A stretch of DNA of 64,000 bases from the NCBI GenBank assembly GCA_903920455.1, contig CAIXLY010000010.1, positions 1 through 64,000 on the forward strand, given 5' to 3'. The notes under the pieces were generated by a model. That model searched no databases, was not told the origin of the DNA, and saw only the letters and a program-made list of their open reading frames with translations. The translations under genes were made by a program, and so were the position numbers. This DNA comes from an uncultured bacterium (GTDB taxonomy: Bacteria; Bacteroidota; Bacteroidia; Chitinophagales; Chitinophagaceae). The stretch's first letter is position 1, and every line of letters begins with the position of its first letter. Of this stretch, positions 1-9,858 are shown one piece after another.

Positions 1-28
1 ATATAAATATTATATGCGTAAATAATTG

Positions 29-56
29 AAAAAAAATAGGCCTTAATAGGCCTATT
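29..56 (-). terminator. Rho-independent terminator of gltBD
   Basis: A perfect 9-bp stem (AATAGGCCT at 35-43 and AGGCCTATT at 48-56) encloses a 4-nt loop. On the minus strand it is followed by a run of T (complement of the A run at 29-36). It lies 22 nt past the gltD stop codon, so it most likely ends the gltB-gltD transcript. Confidence 0.85.
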
Positions 57-78
57 AAAAAGTATAAGGAGTATGATC

Positions 79-1575
79 TTATAAAATCAGCAGGTTGCTA
101 TCTTTTGATTCTAAATTTGACTCGCCCATCAGAAAAATATCAACTTTCCGTGCGCACTCCCTGCCTTCACTGATTGCCCAGACTACGAGAGATTGCCCAC
201 GCCTCATATCTCCACAAGAAAAAATCTTTGAAACACTGGTTTTAAACTCTTTTTCAGTTGCTTTTACGTTTCCTCTTTCGTCTAATTCAACATCCAATTC
301 CTCAAGAAGGCCATTTTTTTGCGGTGAAACAAATCCCATGGCCAGCAGTACCAAGTCACAGGGAATTATTTTCTCTGAACCTGGTCTCTCTATGAATTTA
401 CTGTATTTGCCATCCTCAACCTTCCATTCCAGTTCAACGGTTTTTAATGAGGAGACATTCCCTTTATCATCTGCAATAAATTCTTTTGTTGCAACTGCCC
501 ATTGCCTTTCACAACCCTCCTCGTGCGAGGAAGTTGTTTTCAGTACCATGGGGTAGGTTGGCCAAGGCATTAACTGTGTTCTGCTCTCAGGAGGTTTTGG
601 GAGTAGCTCAAACTGAACAACCCCAGCTGCCCCTTGTCTATTTGATGTACCAACACAATCACTGCCAGTATCGCCTCCACCAATAACCACTACTTTTTTA
701 CCTTTTGCAGAAATTAGTTCTCCAAGGATGTTGCTTTCAATGTCTGCTTTTGCCAATGGATCACCCCCCGCTACAATCTTATTTTGCTGCTTCAGGAAGT
801 GCATTGCAAAATGAATGCCATTAAGGTCTCTTCCCGGTACGCTAAGGTCTCTTGGAACTGTTGAGCCACCCGCAAGTACCACAGCATTGTATTCTCTTAG
901 GATATCGCTCATAGAGACATTTACTCCCACGTGTGCATTGAACCTGAATGCAATGCCCTCTTCCTCCATCAACTGAATTCTTCTGTCAATGATATTCTTC
1001 TCAAGCTTAAAGTCTGGGATACCATAACGAAGTAGGCCGCCTGGTTTTTCATCACGTTCAAAAACTGTTACGATATGTCCGGCTTGATTCAACTGTGCAG
1101 CAGCAGCTAATCCTGCTGGGCCGCTGCCTATCACCGCTATTTTCTTTCCGGTTCTTACAAGGGGCACATTTGGTTTTACATACCCTTTGTCAAATGCAAT
1201 TTCAATAATGTGTTTTTCAATTTCCTCAATATTTACTGGAGGTTGATTGATGCCAAGCACGCAAGAGCTTTCGCATGGAGCTGGACAAATCCTTCCTGTA
1301 AATTCAGGAAAATTATTGGTTGAAGTTAAAATTTCATAAGCCTCTTGCCAACTCTCACGATACACTGCATCATTGAATTCTGGGATGATGTTTCCAAGTG
1401 GACATCCATGATGGCAGAAGGGAACCCCACAATCCATGCATCGTGCAGCCTGTTTATTCAATTCCGCAGGTTCAAAGGGTTTGACAAATTCATTAAAGTT
1501 GTCAAGCCTTTCTTTTGGTTTTGTTTTATTAGGGCTTACTCTGGTATACTCTAAAAAGCCTGTTGGTTTTCCCAT
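79..1575 (-). CDS. gltD: Glutamate synthase (NADPH) small subunit
   Basis: This is the 498-residue beta subunit of glutamate synthase. It takes electrons from NADPH through FAD and Fe-S clusters and passes them to GltB for 2-oxoglutarate plus glutamine to two glutamate. The N-terminal ferredoxin-like part has Cys46/49/54/58 (CMDCGVPFC) and Cys97/101/105 (CPAPCESSC). A GSGPAG dinucleotide motif for FAD follows near residue 150, and a second one (GGGDTG) for NADPH near 300. Length is normal for the family. It starts 11 nt after gltB stops, so the two are co-transcribed in the order gltB-gltD and end at the hairpin at 35-56. Confidence 0.96.
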   Translation of the reverse strand: MGKPTGFLEYTRVSPNKTKPKERLDNFNEFVKPFEPAELNKQAARCMDCGVPFCHHGCPLGNIIPEFNDAVYRESWQEAYEILTSTNNFPEFTGRICPAPCESSCVLGINQPPVNIEEIEKHIIEIAFDKGYVKPNVPLVRTGKKIAVIGSGPAGLAAAAQLNQAGHIVTVFERDEKPGGLLRYGIPDFKLEKNIIDRRIQLMEEEGIAFRFNAHVGVNVSMSDILREYNAVVLAGGSTVPRDLSVPGRDLNGIHFAMHFLKQQNKIVAGGDPLAKADIESNILGELISAKGKKVVVIGGGDTGSDCVGTSNRQGAAGVVQFELLPKPPESRTQLMPWPTYPMVLKTTSSHEEGCERQWAVATKEFIADDKGNVSSLKTVELEWKVEDGKYSKFIERPGSEKIIPCDLVLLAMGFVSPQKNGLLEELDVELDERGNVKATEKEFKTSVSKIFSCGDMRRGQSLVVWAISEGRECARKVDIFLMGESNLESKDSNLLIL

Positions 1576-1586
1576 TGCTATCAGCG

Positions 1587-4500
1587 TTATTTAATAAATT
1601 CTTTTGTTCCGATTTTTTTTGACTGCATTACTTTTTTGTAATCGCACGGATATACTTTGATGAAATTTTGTCTTTGATTTTCGATATCATTCAATAAGAA
1701 CTTAGCAACAGAACTTCCTGTTGTTTGAAGGTGCTCATCAAGCAATTCTCTTAAAGTCTTAATGTCATCATCTTCCATTTGATCAAGATCTACCATCTCC
1801 GTGTTGCAATTCTCGCGGAATTTTCCATCCAAGTCGTAGATGTATGCAATACCACCACTCATACCTGCAGCGAAGTTTCTTCCTGTTGCCCCAAGAACAA
1901 CAACGATACCTCCAGTCATGTACTCGCACCCATGATCACCTACACCCTCAACCACCGCAACGGCTCCTGAATTCCTTACGGCAAATCGCTCACCAGCCTT
2001 TCCTCTTATAAATGCCTTTCCATCAGTTGCGCCGTAGAATGCCACATTACCAATCAGGATATTTTCTTCAGGGACGAAGCTGGATTCTTTGTGAGGATAA
2101 ACAATCATGGTTGCACCACTTAATCCTTTTCCAAAATAATCGTTGGCATCACCCTCAAGTTCAAGTGTTACTCCTTTGGTGTTGAATGCACCAAAACTTT
2201 GTCCTGCAGTTCCTTTAAATTTAAGTCTGATTGTATCAGTAGGAAGTCCCTCAGCACCATACTTTTTTGTAATCTCATTGCTGAGCATTGTGCCAGTTGT
2301 CCTGTCTGTATTCTTAATAATTGATTGAATAAAAGTGCGCTCTTTTCTTTCAAGTGCAGGTGCAGCTTGCGCTATCAATTTCCAGTCAAGTACATCTGCT
2401 ATTCCATGGTCTTGTTCTTCTTGTTTATACAAGCCTACTTCTGGACCTGCCGGCTCTCTATATAAAATAGGAGAAAGATCAAGCTTGCTGTATTTCCAAT
2501 GTTCAATACCGCTTCTCATTTGAAGGGCGTCTGGTTGGCCTACCATTTCTTCCACTGTCTTGTATCCCATCTCTGCCATGATTTCTCTCAATTCTCTAGT
2601 GAGGAATTGAATAAAATTTACAACGTACTCTGCAGCACCAGTAAATCTTTTTCTAAGTTCAGGATCTTGCGTGGCAACGCCCACAGGGCAGGTATTCAGA
2701 TGGCATTTGCGCATGAGTATACAACCCTCAACGACCAATGCGGCAGTTGCTACTCCCCATTCTTCTGCGCCTAGTAAAGTTGCAATGGCAATATCTCTTC
2801 CGGTTTTAAGCTGACCATCAGTTTGAAGTACAACTCTGCTTCTTAGTTTATTTTTTACCAGTGTTTGGTGTGCTTCGGCAAGCCCTAGCTCCCAAGGCAA
2901 GCCTGCATGACGAATTGAGCTTACTGGAGAAGCACCTGTGCCTCCATCGTGTCCTGATACCAACACCACATCAGCCTTGGCCTTTGCAACGCCCGCTGCG
3001 ATGGTTCCAACACCAGCTTTTGATACCAGCTTCACGCTGATTCTTGCTTTTCTATTTGCATTTTTTAAATCAAAGATCAATTGGGCCAGATCTTCAATAG
3101 AATAAATATCGTGGTGTGGGGGAGGTGATATCAATCCCACTCCAGGGGTTGAGTATCTTACTCTTCCAATCCAATCATCAACTTTATGTCCTGGCAGCTG
3201 TCCGCCTTCCCCAGGTTTTGCGCCCTGGGCCATTTTGATTTGCAGCTCGTCAGCTTCAGTAAGGTACTGGCTTGTTACACCAAATCTTGCAGAAGCAACT
3301 TGTTTAATTGAAGAACGCATGCTATCTCCATTCGCAAGTGGAGTGTAACGCAATGCATCTTCTCCACCTTCTCCTGTATTGCTCTTAGCCCCTAATCTGT
3401 TCATGGCTATGGCCAGTGTAGTATGCGCTTCCCAAGAGATGGAACCAAATGACATTGCCCCAGTCGCAAATCTTTTGTATATGCTTTCTGCTGGTTCAAC
3501 TTCATCAATTGAAACTGCTGGCCTTAGTGGCTTGAATTCAAACATGCTTCTGAGTGTACATGCTTTTTCACTTTGATCATTAACAAGCCTGGAGTATTTT
3601 TTGAATACCCCGTAGTCTCCTACGCGTGTTGAATGTTGCAACAGGTGAATGGTCTGTGGATTAAAAAGATGGAACTCTCCTTTTCTCTTCCATTGAAAAA
3701 CGCCACCAACCGGAAGCCTGTCAACAGGAATACTTCTCTTGTTGAAAGCAATATTGTGTTTTGCCAATGTTTCTTTCGCAATCTCGTCAAGTCCCATTCC
3801 TTCAATACGTGATACTGCACCAGTGAAGAAAGTATCTACTACTTCTTTATTTAACCCTATGATTTCAAATATCTGAGCGCCCTGATATGACTGCAATGTG
3901 GAGATGCCCATTTTTGAGAACACTTTCAACAAGCCCTCATTTACAGCCTTGATATAATTCTTTTTGAGTTTTTCTGCATCCAACTCTGTTTGCATTTTGC
4001 CACTAATCTTCATGTCACGAATAGTGGACAATGCTAGATAAGGGTTGATGGCAGTGGCACCAAAACCAATCAAGCAAGCAAAGTGATGAACTTCCCATAC
4101 ATCTCCTGCTTCTACAATGATTCCAACTTTACCTCTATACCCTTTTCTGATCAGGTGATGATGAATTGCTGCCGTTGAAAGAAGGGAAGGAATTGGGGCA
4201 TGGTCTGAATCAACAGCCCGGTCTTGCAAAACGATAACTTCAAACCCGTCTTCTGCTGCATCAACTGCATACCTACAGATTCTGTCAAGTGCTTTTTTCA
4301 ATGCACCAGGCGATCCATCTGCACGGAAATAACACTGCAATGTTTTTGCTTGAAATATTCCAGTATCTATGCTTCTTATTTTTTCAAGATCATGGTTGGT
4401 GAGCACGGGGTGCTTCAATGCTACGGTGTGACAACTCAATGGATCTTCAACAAGCATGTTTCCGTTGTTTCCAACAAAGGTTGCGAGCGACATCACCAGT

Positions 4501-6107
4501 CTTTCTCGAATAGGATCGATAGGTGGATTGGTAACTTGAGCAAACAATTGTTTAAAATAACTGCTCAAATGTTGGGGTTGATCGCTTAGGATAGCCAGTG
4601 GAACATCTGTTCCCATAGATCCAATAGGTTCTTTTCCATCTATTGCCATAGGGGCAATAATATTTTCAAGATCTTCTAAGGTGTAACCAAAAGCTTTTTG
4701 ATATTTGAATACTTGGTCATGTTCAAGATGGGTGAACATAATCCTTGGCTCTGGCAATTCATTCAGTCTGATTTTATATTTATTCAACCAATCTGCATAT
4801 GTTTTCTGTCCGCAAATGCTTTGTTTGATTTCTTCATCACTAATAATTCTTCCCTCCTCCATATCAACAATGAACATCTTGCCGGGTTGAAGCCTTCCGT
4901 TTTCAATAATCAGTGATGGATCAACAGGCAGCGCACCTGTTTCCGAAGCCATGATTACCCGATCATCTGATGTTACGCAATAGCGAGAAGGCCTCAAGCC
5001 ATTTCTATCTAGTGTGGCACCAATAATTTTTCCATCTGTGAATGAAATGGAAGCCGGACCATCCCATGGCTCCATAACAGAAGCATTGAATTCATAAAAA
5101 GCTTTTTTCACTGGATCCATGCGATCATCTCCGTCCCATGCCTCTGGTATCATCATCATCATGACATGAGGTAGTGAACGGCCTGTCATGGTCAACAGTT
5201 CAATCATGTTGTCAAGACTAGCAGAGTCACTCTGGCTTCCAGATACAATTGGCAGAAGCATTTCCATTTCCTGCTTCGTGAAGTAAGGGGAGGTGTAGCC
5301 TTTCTGGTTTGTTTTGATCCAGTTAAGGTTTCCCTGAAGGGTATTGATTTCTCCATTGTGCGCGATGTAGCGGAAGGGTTGTGCTAATTTCCAGGAAGGA
5401 AAAGTATTTGTGGCAAATCTTGAGTGAACAAGACCAAGTGCACTCACAACTTTTTTATTGCTAAGGTCTGGGTAATATGATCTTACCTGTTTGCTGGTAA
5501 GCTGACCTTTGTAAACAATGATTTTGTATGATAGGGAGGTGATGTAAAAACCAATTGGATCTTTTTTTACCGTGTTATTGATGAGGTGGGTTGCATAATT
5601 CCTCAACACAAAAAGCTTTCTTTCAAATGCCATTGGATCTGCGATGTGATCAGGGCAGGCTACGAATACTTGCTCAATTTCAGGTTCAACTGAACGGGCA
5701 GTAAGTCCTATATCCGTTGGATTTACTGGAACCTTTCTCCAGGTAAGAATTTCTAAACCGAGTTCCTCTGCTGTTCTGCTGAAAATATCCCTGCATTCCT
5801 CACGAAGCCTGGCTTCTTTAGGGAAGAAGACCGAACCAACGCCGTATCTGCCAAATGAAGGAAGATGAACACCCATTTTCAGGCACTCATCAAAAAAGAA
5901 GGCATGTGGTGTTTGAATCAAGATCCCAGCACCATCGCCCGTGTTGCTCTCACAACCACAAGCACCCCTGTGCTCCATGTTCTCAAGAATGGTTAAGGCA
6001 TCAGAAATAACCTGGTGTCCCTTGTTCCCCTTGATGTTCGCAACGAATCCAATACCGCATGCATCGTGTTCAAATTCCGGGCGGTATAAACCCCTATTTA
6101 TAGTCAT
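1587..6107 (-). CDS. gltB: Glutamate synthase large subunit
   Basis: This is the 1506-residue alpha subunit, the ammonia-assimilating half of GOGAT. The glutamine amidotransferase (Ntn) domain starts at Cys17 in the motif DACGIGF, so a short propeptide of 16 residues is expected to be removed to expose the catalytic Cys. Central and FMN-binding domains follow. The [3Fe-4S] motif CHLNTCPVG is in the last third, and the C-terminal beta-helix GXGXG domain ends the protein. It is the first gene of gltB-gltD. The 139 bp upstream, between it and gcvP, contain no exact TAnnTTTG box, so its promoter was not located. Confidence 0.97.
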   Translation of the reverse strand: MTINRGLYRPEFEHDACGIGFVANIKGNKGHQVISDALTILENMEHRGACGCESNTGDGAGILIQTPHAFFFDECLKMGVHLPSFGRYGVGSVFFPKEARLREECRDIFSRTAEELGLEILTWRKVPVNPTDIGLTARSVEPEIEQVFVACPDHIADPMAFERKLFVLRNYATHLINNTVKKDPIGFYITSLSYKIIVYKGQLTSKQVRSYYPDLSNKKVVSALGLVHSRFATNTFPSWKLAQPFRYIAHNGEINTLQGNLNWIKTNQKGYTSPYFTKQEMEMLLPIVSGSQSDSASLDNMIELLTMTGRSLPHVMMMMIPEAWDGDDRMDPVKKAFYEFNASVMEPWDGPASISFTDGKIIGATLDRNGLRPSRYCVTSDDRVIMASETGALPVDPSLIIENGRLQPGKMFIVDMEEGRIISDEEIKQSICGQKTYADWLNKYKIRLNELPEPRIMFTHLEHDQVFKYQKAFGYTLEDLENIIAPMAIDGKEPIGSMGTDVPLAILSDQPQHLSSYFKQLFAQVTNPPIDPIRERLVMSLATFVGNNGNMLVEDPLSCHTVALKHPVLTNHDLEKIRSIDTGIFQAKTLQCYFRADGSPGALKKALDRICRYAVDAAEDGFEVIVLQDRAVDSDHAPIPSLLSTAAIHHHLIRKGYRGKVGIIVEAGDVWEVHHFACLIGFGATAINPYLALSTIRDMKISGKMQTELDAEKLKKNYIKAVNEGLLKVFSKMGISTLQSYQGAQIFEIIGLNKEVVDTFFTGAVSRIEGMGLDEIAKETLAKHNIAFNKRSIPVDRLPVGGVFQWKRKGEFHLFNPQTIHLLQHSTRVGDYGVFKKYSRLVNDQSEKACTLRSMFEFKPLRPAVSIDEVEPAESIYKRFATGAMSFGSISWEAHTTLAIAMNRLGAKSNTGEGGEDALRYTPLANGDSMRSSIKQVASARFGVTSQYLTEADELQIKMAQGAKPGEGGQLPGHKVDDWIGRVRYSTPGVGLISPPPHHDIYSIEDLAQLIFDLKNANRKARISVKLVSKAGVGTIAAGVAKAKADVVLVSGHDGGTGASPVSSIRHAGLPWELGLAEAHQTLVKNKLRSRVVLQTDGQLKTGRDIAIATLLGAEEWGVATAALVVEGCILMRKCHLNTCPVGVATQDPELRKRFTGAAEYVVNFIQFLTRELREIMAEMGYKTVEEMVGQPDALQMRSGIEHWKYSKLDLSPILYREPAGPEVGLYKQEEQDHGIADVLDWKLIAQAAPALERKERTFIQSIIKNTDRTTGTMLSNEITKKYGAEGLPTDTIRLKFKGTAGQSFGAFNTKGVTLELEGDANDYFGKGLSGATMIVYPHKESSFVPEENILIGNVAFYGATDGKAFIRGKAGERFAVRNSGAVAVVEGVGDHGCEYMTGGIVVVLGATGRNFAAGMSGGIAYIYDLDGKFRENCNTEMVDLDQMEDDDIKTLRELLDEHLQTTGSSVAKFLLNDIENQRQNFIKVYPCDYKKVMQSKKIGTKEFIK

Positions 6108-6246
6108 ATTTAAGCGTTTTTATAAAATATCTAAAAAATAGGCACAAAAACTGAAAATTATCTAATGTTCAAGCGGGTGGTCGATTGAATTTACGAAACA
6201 ATGGTCATTTTTTCAAGAACATGGAGAAAAAAAATGATTTTTTCTC

Positions 6247-9144
6247 CTATTTTTCTAACTCCGCATAACTGCTTACGGGCTCACATGTACAGACAAGGTT
6301 TCGATCGCCATACGTGTTGTTTACCCTGGCTATGCTGGGCCAAAATTTATTGCTTCTTAAACGATCTTGAGGGAACGCGGCCTTCTCTCTTGAATATGGT
6401 CTGTCCCAAGAATCACCGCAAATGATAGCTTGGGTATGTGGTGCTCGTTTTAAGACATTCTCTTTTTTATCCACTTGTTCTTCTTCAATCTCTCTAATCT
6501 CTTTTCTGATAGCAATCATCGCATCACAAAATCGATCAAGCTCTCCTTTGTCTTCACTTTCCGTTGGTTCAATCATTACAGTTCCGGCAACAGGAAAACT
6601 GAGTGTTGGGGCATGGAAACCATAGTCCATCAATCGTTTTGCCAAATCCTCTGCTTCAATATCTGCTGTCTTTTTGAATGGCCTCAAGTCAACAATGAAT
6701 TCATGGGCACAGGTGCTGTTGGTGCCTAGATAAAGCACATCATAATGCCCTTGAAGTCTTGCCCTCATGTAATTTGCATTTAGAATGGCGTATTCAGTGG
6801 CGCTTTTCAATCCATTTCCCCCAAGCATTCTAATGTATCCATAACTGATGAGCAATATGCTTGCGCTTCCATAGGGAGTTGCACTTACCGCTGTATTGCC
6901 TTTTTTGATGTCTACGGGATGATCAGTCAGTTGAGAATGGCCAGGAAGGAATGGCGATAGGTGCGCTTTTACACAAATCGGACCCATACCAGGGCCACCT
7001 CCACCATGTGGGATGGCAAACGTTTTGTGGAGGTTAAGGTGGCAAACATCCGCGCCAATTAGTCCGGGTGCAGTGAGTCCAACCTGCGCATTCATATTTG
7101 CGCCATCCATGTATACCTGGCCACCATGGCCATGTATAATCGAAGTAATATCTTTCACAGTTTCTTCATAAACGCCATAGGTACTTGGATACGTAATCAT
7201 GATACCGGCTAGGGTATCGCTGAATTGGTTTGCTTTTTCTTCCAAGTCTTTTATATCGATGTATCCATTATCCAATGCCTTTACCACCACAACTTTCATT
7301 CCAGCCATTACTGCGGAAGCAGGATTGGTTCCATGAGCTGAGATTGGAATAATCATCACGTTCCTGTGGTGATCACCTCTTGATAAATGATAGCCTCTGA
7401 TTGCAAGCAGTCCAGCATACTCTCCTTGTGCTCCACTATTGGGTTGTAAGCTGCATGCGTCAAAGCCGGTTATTTCACATAGGTATTTCGACAACTCATC
7501 AATCATGAATTGATATCCCTGTGTTTGGCTTAAGGGTGCGTAGGGATGAATTTGGCTCCAGCTTGGCCAACTCAATGGCATCATCTCGGTGGCCGCATTA
7601 AGCTTCATGGTGCAACTTCCAAGTGATATCATGGAAGTGTTGAGCGACAAATCTTTGTTCTCAAGAAACTTGATGTAGCGCATCATTTTGCTTTCGCTAT
7701 GATGGGAGTTAAAGACAGGATGATCAAGGAAGCTTGAAGTTCTTGTTAGTGCAGTTGGAATGTTTGACAAGTAATCATCTTCGGATATATTAAAAGAGGC
7801 TTGTTGTTGCTCATCAAAACATCCAAGCACATCCAATACTGAACTTGTAGTTGATGTTTCGTCAAAGCTTATTCCAATATGACTATCGTTAATTAGTCTG
7901 AAGTTGATATTTTTTTCTCTTGCTCGCATTACAATTTCTCTGGCTTTTCCCGTAGCTACAGTGATTGTATCAAAAAATGTTTCATTAGAAATTGTGTATC
8001 CAAGCTCTCGCAAAGACCTTGCTGCAGCTTGGGCAAACAAGGAGGTGCGGACTGCGATTTTTTTAATTCCTACTGGACCGTGGTACACTGCATACATTGC
8101 AGCAATATTTGCCAAAAGCGCTTGCGCTGTGCAGATATTGGATGTTGCTTTTTCTCTTTTGATATGTTGTTCTCTTGTTTGAAGAGCCATTCTCAGTGCC
8201 CTGTTTCCTTCGGCGTCAATGCTTACACCTATGATTCTACCTGGAATGCTGCGTTTGAATTCATCTCTGGTGGCAAAAAAAGCAGCATGTGGACCACCAT
8301 ATCCCAACGGAACTCCAAAGCGTTGCGATGAGCCACAAGCGGCATCTGCACCAAGCTCTCCAGGAGAGGTGATGAGGGTGAGTGCCAACAAATCTGTGGT
8401 CATGACCACGTAGCCACCAACGGCATGAACCTTTTCAATAATCTGACGATGGTCAGTGAGGTTGCCAAGGTTGTCAGGATATTGCACAAGGGCACCAAAG
8501 TAACGCTCATCGATTGCGATCTGGTTGCTGTTTCCTGTAACGATTTCTATCCCAATTGGCAATGCCCTTGTAATGAGCAGATCCAATGTTTGCGGGTAGC
8601 AGTGTTCATCAACAAAAAATTTGGGTCGTTCAATATGGTCTTGCTTGTTCAGTGCATTGAAAAACATGGTCATGGCTTCCGCTGCTGCTGTGGCTTCGTC
8701 AAGCAGTGATGCATTGGCAATGGGCAATCCAGTGAGGTCGCATACCATGGTCTGATAATTCAGAAGGCTTTCAAGTCTGCCTTGCGCAATCTCCGCCTGA
8801 TATGGGGTATACTGGGTATACCATCCTGGATTTTCAAAAATATTTCTTAGGATGACACTAGGCGTATGCGTTCCATAATAACCTTGGCCAAGAAAATTTT
8901 GTGCAACAATATTTTTTTCACCAACTGACCTGATGTGGTTCAGGTAAGCTGCCTCGCTCATTGCTGGGGGTACTGTCAGCCCATGATCATTTCGAATGTT
9001 TGGGGGAACTGTTTTTTTTATAAGGGTATCCAGACTATCCTCTCCAATAATGTGAAGCATGTCTTTTTCTTCCTCTGCAGTTGGACCAATATGCCTACTT
9101 CTGAATTCATTCTCTTGCTGCTCTAATAGGTTCATGTTATGCAC
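6247..9144 (-). CDS. gcvP: Glycine dehydrogenase (decarboxylating), P-protein
   Basis: This 965-residue PLP enzyme decarboxylates glycine and transfers the aminomethyl group to the lipoyl arm of GcvH in the glycine cleavage system. The full-length single-chain form (fused P1 and P2 halves) is present. The PLP-binding Lys is Lys707 in LHKTFAIPHGGGGPG. GcvH and GcvT are not in the window, so the system is split in this genome. A -7-like box lies 51-58 nt upstream of the ATG. I found no glycine riboswitch in the 138-bp leader region. Confidence 0.97.
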   Translation of the reverse strand: MHNMNLLEQQENEFRSRHIGPTAEEEKDMLHIIGEDSLDTLIKKTVPPNIRNDHGLTVPPAMSEAAYLNHIRSVGEKNIVAQNFLGQGYYGTHTPSVILRNIFENPGWYTQYTPYQAEIAQGRLESLLNYQTMVCDLTGLPIANASLLDEATAAAEAMTMFFNALNKQDHIERPKFFVDEHCYPQTLDLLITRALPIGIEIVTGNSNQIAIDERYFGALVQYPDNLGNLTDHRQIIEKVHAVGGYVVMTTDLLALTLITSPGELGADAACGSSQRFGVPLGYGGPHAAFFATRDEFKRSIPGRIIGVSIDAEGNRALRMALQTREQHIKREKATSNICTAQALLANIAAMYAVYHGPVGIKKIAVRTSLFAQAAARSLRELGYTISNETFFDTITVATGKAREIVMRAREKNINFRLINDSHIGISFDETSTTSSVLDVLGCFDEQQQASFNISEDDYLSNIPTALTRTSSFLDHPVFNSHHSESKMMRYIKFLENKDLSLNTSMISLGSCTMKLNAATEMMPLSWPSWSQIHPYAPLSQTQGYQFMIDELSKYLCEITGFDACSLQPNSGAQGEYAGLLAIRGYHLSRGDHHRNVMIIPISAHGTNPASAVMAGMKVVVVKALDNGYIDIKDLEEKANQFSDTLAGIMITYPSTYGVYEETVKDITSIIHGHGGQVYMDGANMNAQVGLTAPGLIGADVCHLNLHKTFAIPHGGGGPGMGPICVKAHLSPFLPGHSQLTDHPVDIKKGNTAVSATPYGSASILLISYGYIRMLGGNGLKSATEYAILNANYMRARLQGHYDVLYLGTNSTCAHEFIVDLRPFKKTADIEAEDLAKRLMDYGFHAPTLSFPVAGTVMIEPTESEDKGELDRFCDAMIAIRKEIREIEEEQVDKKENVLKRAPHTQAIICGDSWDRPYSREKAAFPQDRLRSNKFWPSIARVNNTYGDRNLVCTCEPVSSYAELEK

Positions 9145-9194
9145 TGTTAAAAGTAAAAAAAAGGTGAGTTTCTATGGTCCTTATCGTCTCGTTG

Positions 9195-9202
9195 CAAATT
9201 TA
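9195..9202 (-). promoter_or_regulatory. Candidate -7 box for gcvP
   Basis: On the minus strand the sequence reads TAAATTTG, an exact match to the Bacteroidota -7 consensus TAnnTTTG. It predicts a start about 45 nt upstream of the gcvP ATG. No TTTG -33 element is seen at the usual distance, so this is a weak call. Confidence 0.35.
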
Positions 9203-9294
9203 AACAGAAGGGGGCAGTAATACCGCTCTTTGTGTACCGAAAAACACGAATGTGGATTAAATGGTGAAACATTCAATCAAGTGTGCTTTGTGCT

Positions 9295-9302
9295 TACCTT
9301 TG
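9295..9302 (+). promoter_or_regulatory. Candidate -7 box of the YkgJ-type gene
   Basis: TACCTTTG exactly matches TAnnTTTG and ends 4 nt before the preferred ATG at 9307. A transcription start about 5 nt downstream would coincide with the start codon, giving a leaderless message. No good -33 element is visible. Confidence 0.4.
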
Positions 9303-9306
9303 CAGC

Positions 9307-9792
9307 ATGTCTGATGAGTTGTTAAACAATTGGGAGGCAAAATCTGCTGAGAGAACCAAGCTGTACAAAGGCTTCCTGCAGCGCGCCAATAAAAATAAGG
9401 TTTTGAAAGCCCTGCCAGACCTGCACGAACAGGCTTTTGAGAAGGTGGATTGCCTCACCTGTGCCAATTGTTGCAAGAACTTCTCACCCCGGTTCAAAAC
9501 ACCCGACCTTAAAAGGATTAGCAAGCTTTTAGGCCTAAAAGAGAGTGTTTTCATTGAAACATACCTGATGGTTGATGGTGATGGCGACTATGTTCTTCGT
9601 TCTAAGCCCTGCCCCTTTCTCGGTGACGACAATTTTTGTTCAATCTATGATGATCGTCCATCTGACTGTAAGCGATTCCCCTATACTGACGAGGATGTTT
9701 TTTTTAAGCGCCAGCCGCTAACACTAAAAAATACCTCCTTTTGTCCAGCTGCCTATCTTGTCATAGAGGGTTTGATGGAGAAGGGTGCCTAG
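9307..9792 (+). CDS. YkgJ-family cysteine cluster protein
   Basis: This 161-residue protein belongs to the YkgJ/CxxCxxCC zinc- or iron-binding family, whose biochemical role is unknown. The cluster CLTCANCC supplies Cys49, 52, 55 and 56. Further conserved Cys are at 102 (PCPFL), 111 (FCSIY) and 121 (DCKRFP), the usual family layout. An in-frame ATG 24 nt upstream exists, but the start at 9307 is preferred because the upstream one would place the probable -7 box inside the coding region. It stands alone between the divergent gcvP and the convergent MFS gene. Confidence 0.85.
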   Translation: MSDELLNNWEAKSAERTKLYKGFLQRANKNKVLKALPDLHEQAFEKVDCLTCANCCKNFSPRFKTPDLKRISKLLGLKESVFIETYLMVDGDGDYVLRSKPCPFLGDDNFCSIYDDRPSDCKRFPYTDEDVFFKRQPLTLKNTSFCPAAYLVIEGLMEKGA

Positions 9793-9858
9793 GGCAATTG
9801 GGGTTCTCAGTCACTTGCTTGCAAAACAATTGCGACTGCCCAGTCTCAATCAAGTTTA

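Noticed and set aside
9145-9282. Glycine riboswitch upstream of gcvP
   Set aside because: The region is short and shows none of the conserved aptamer helices.
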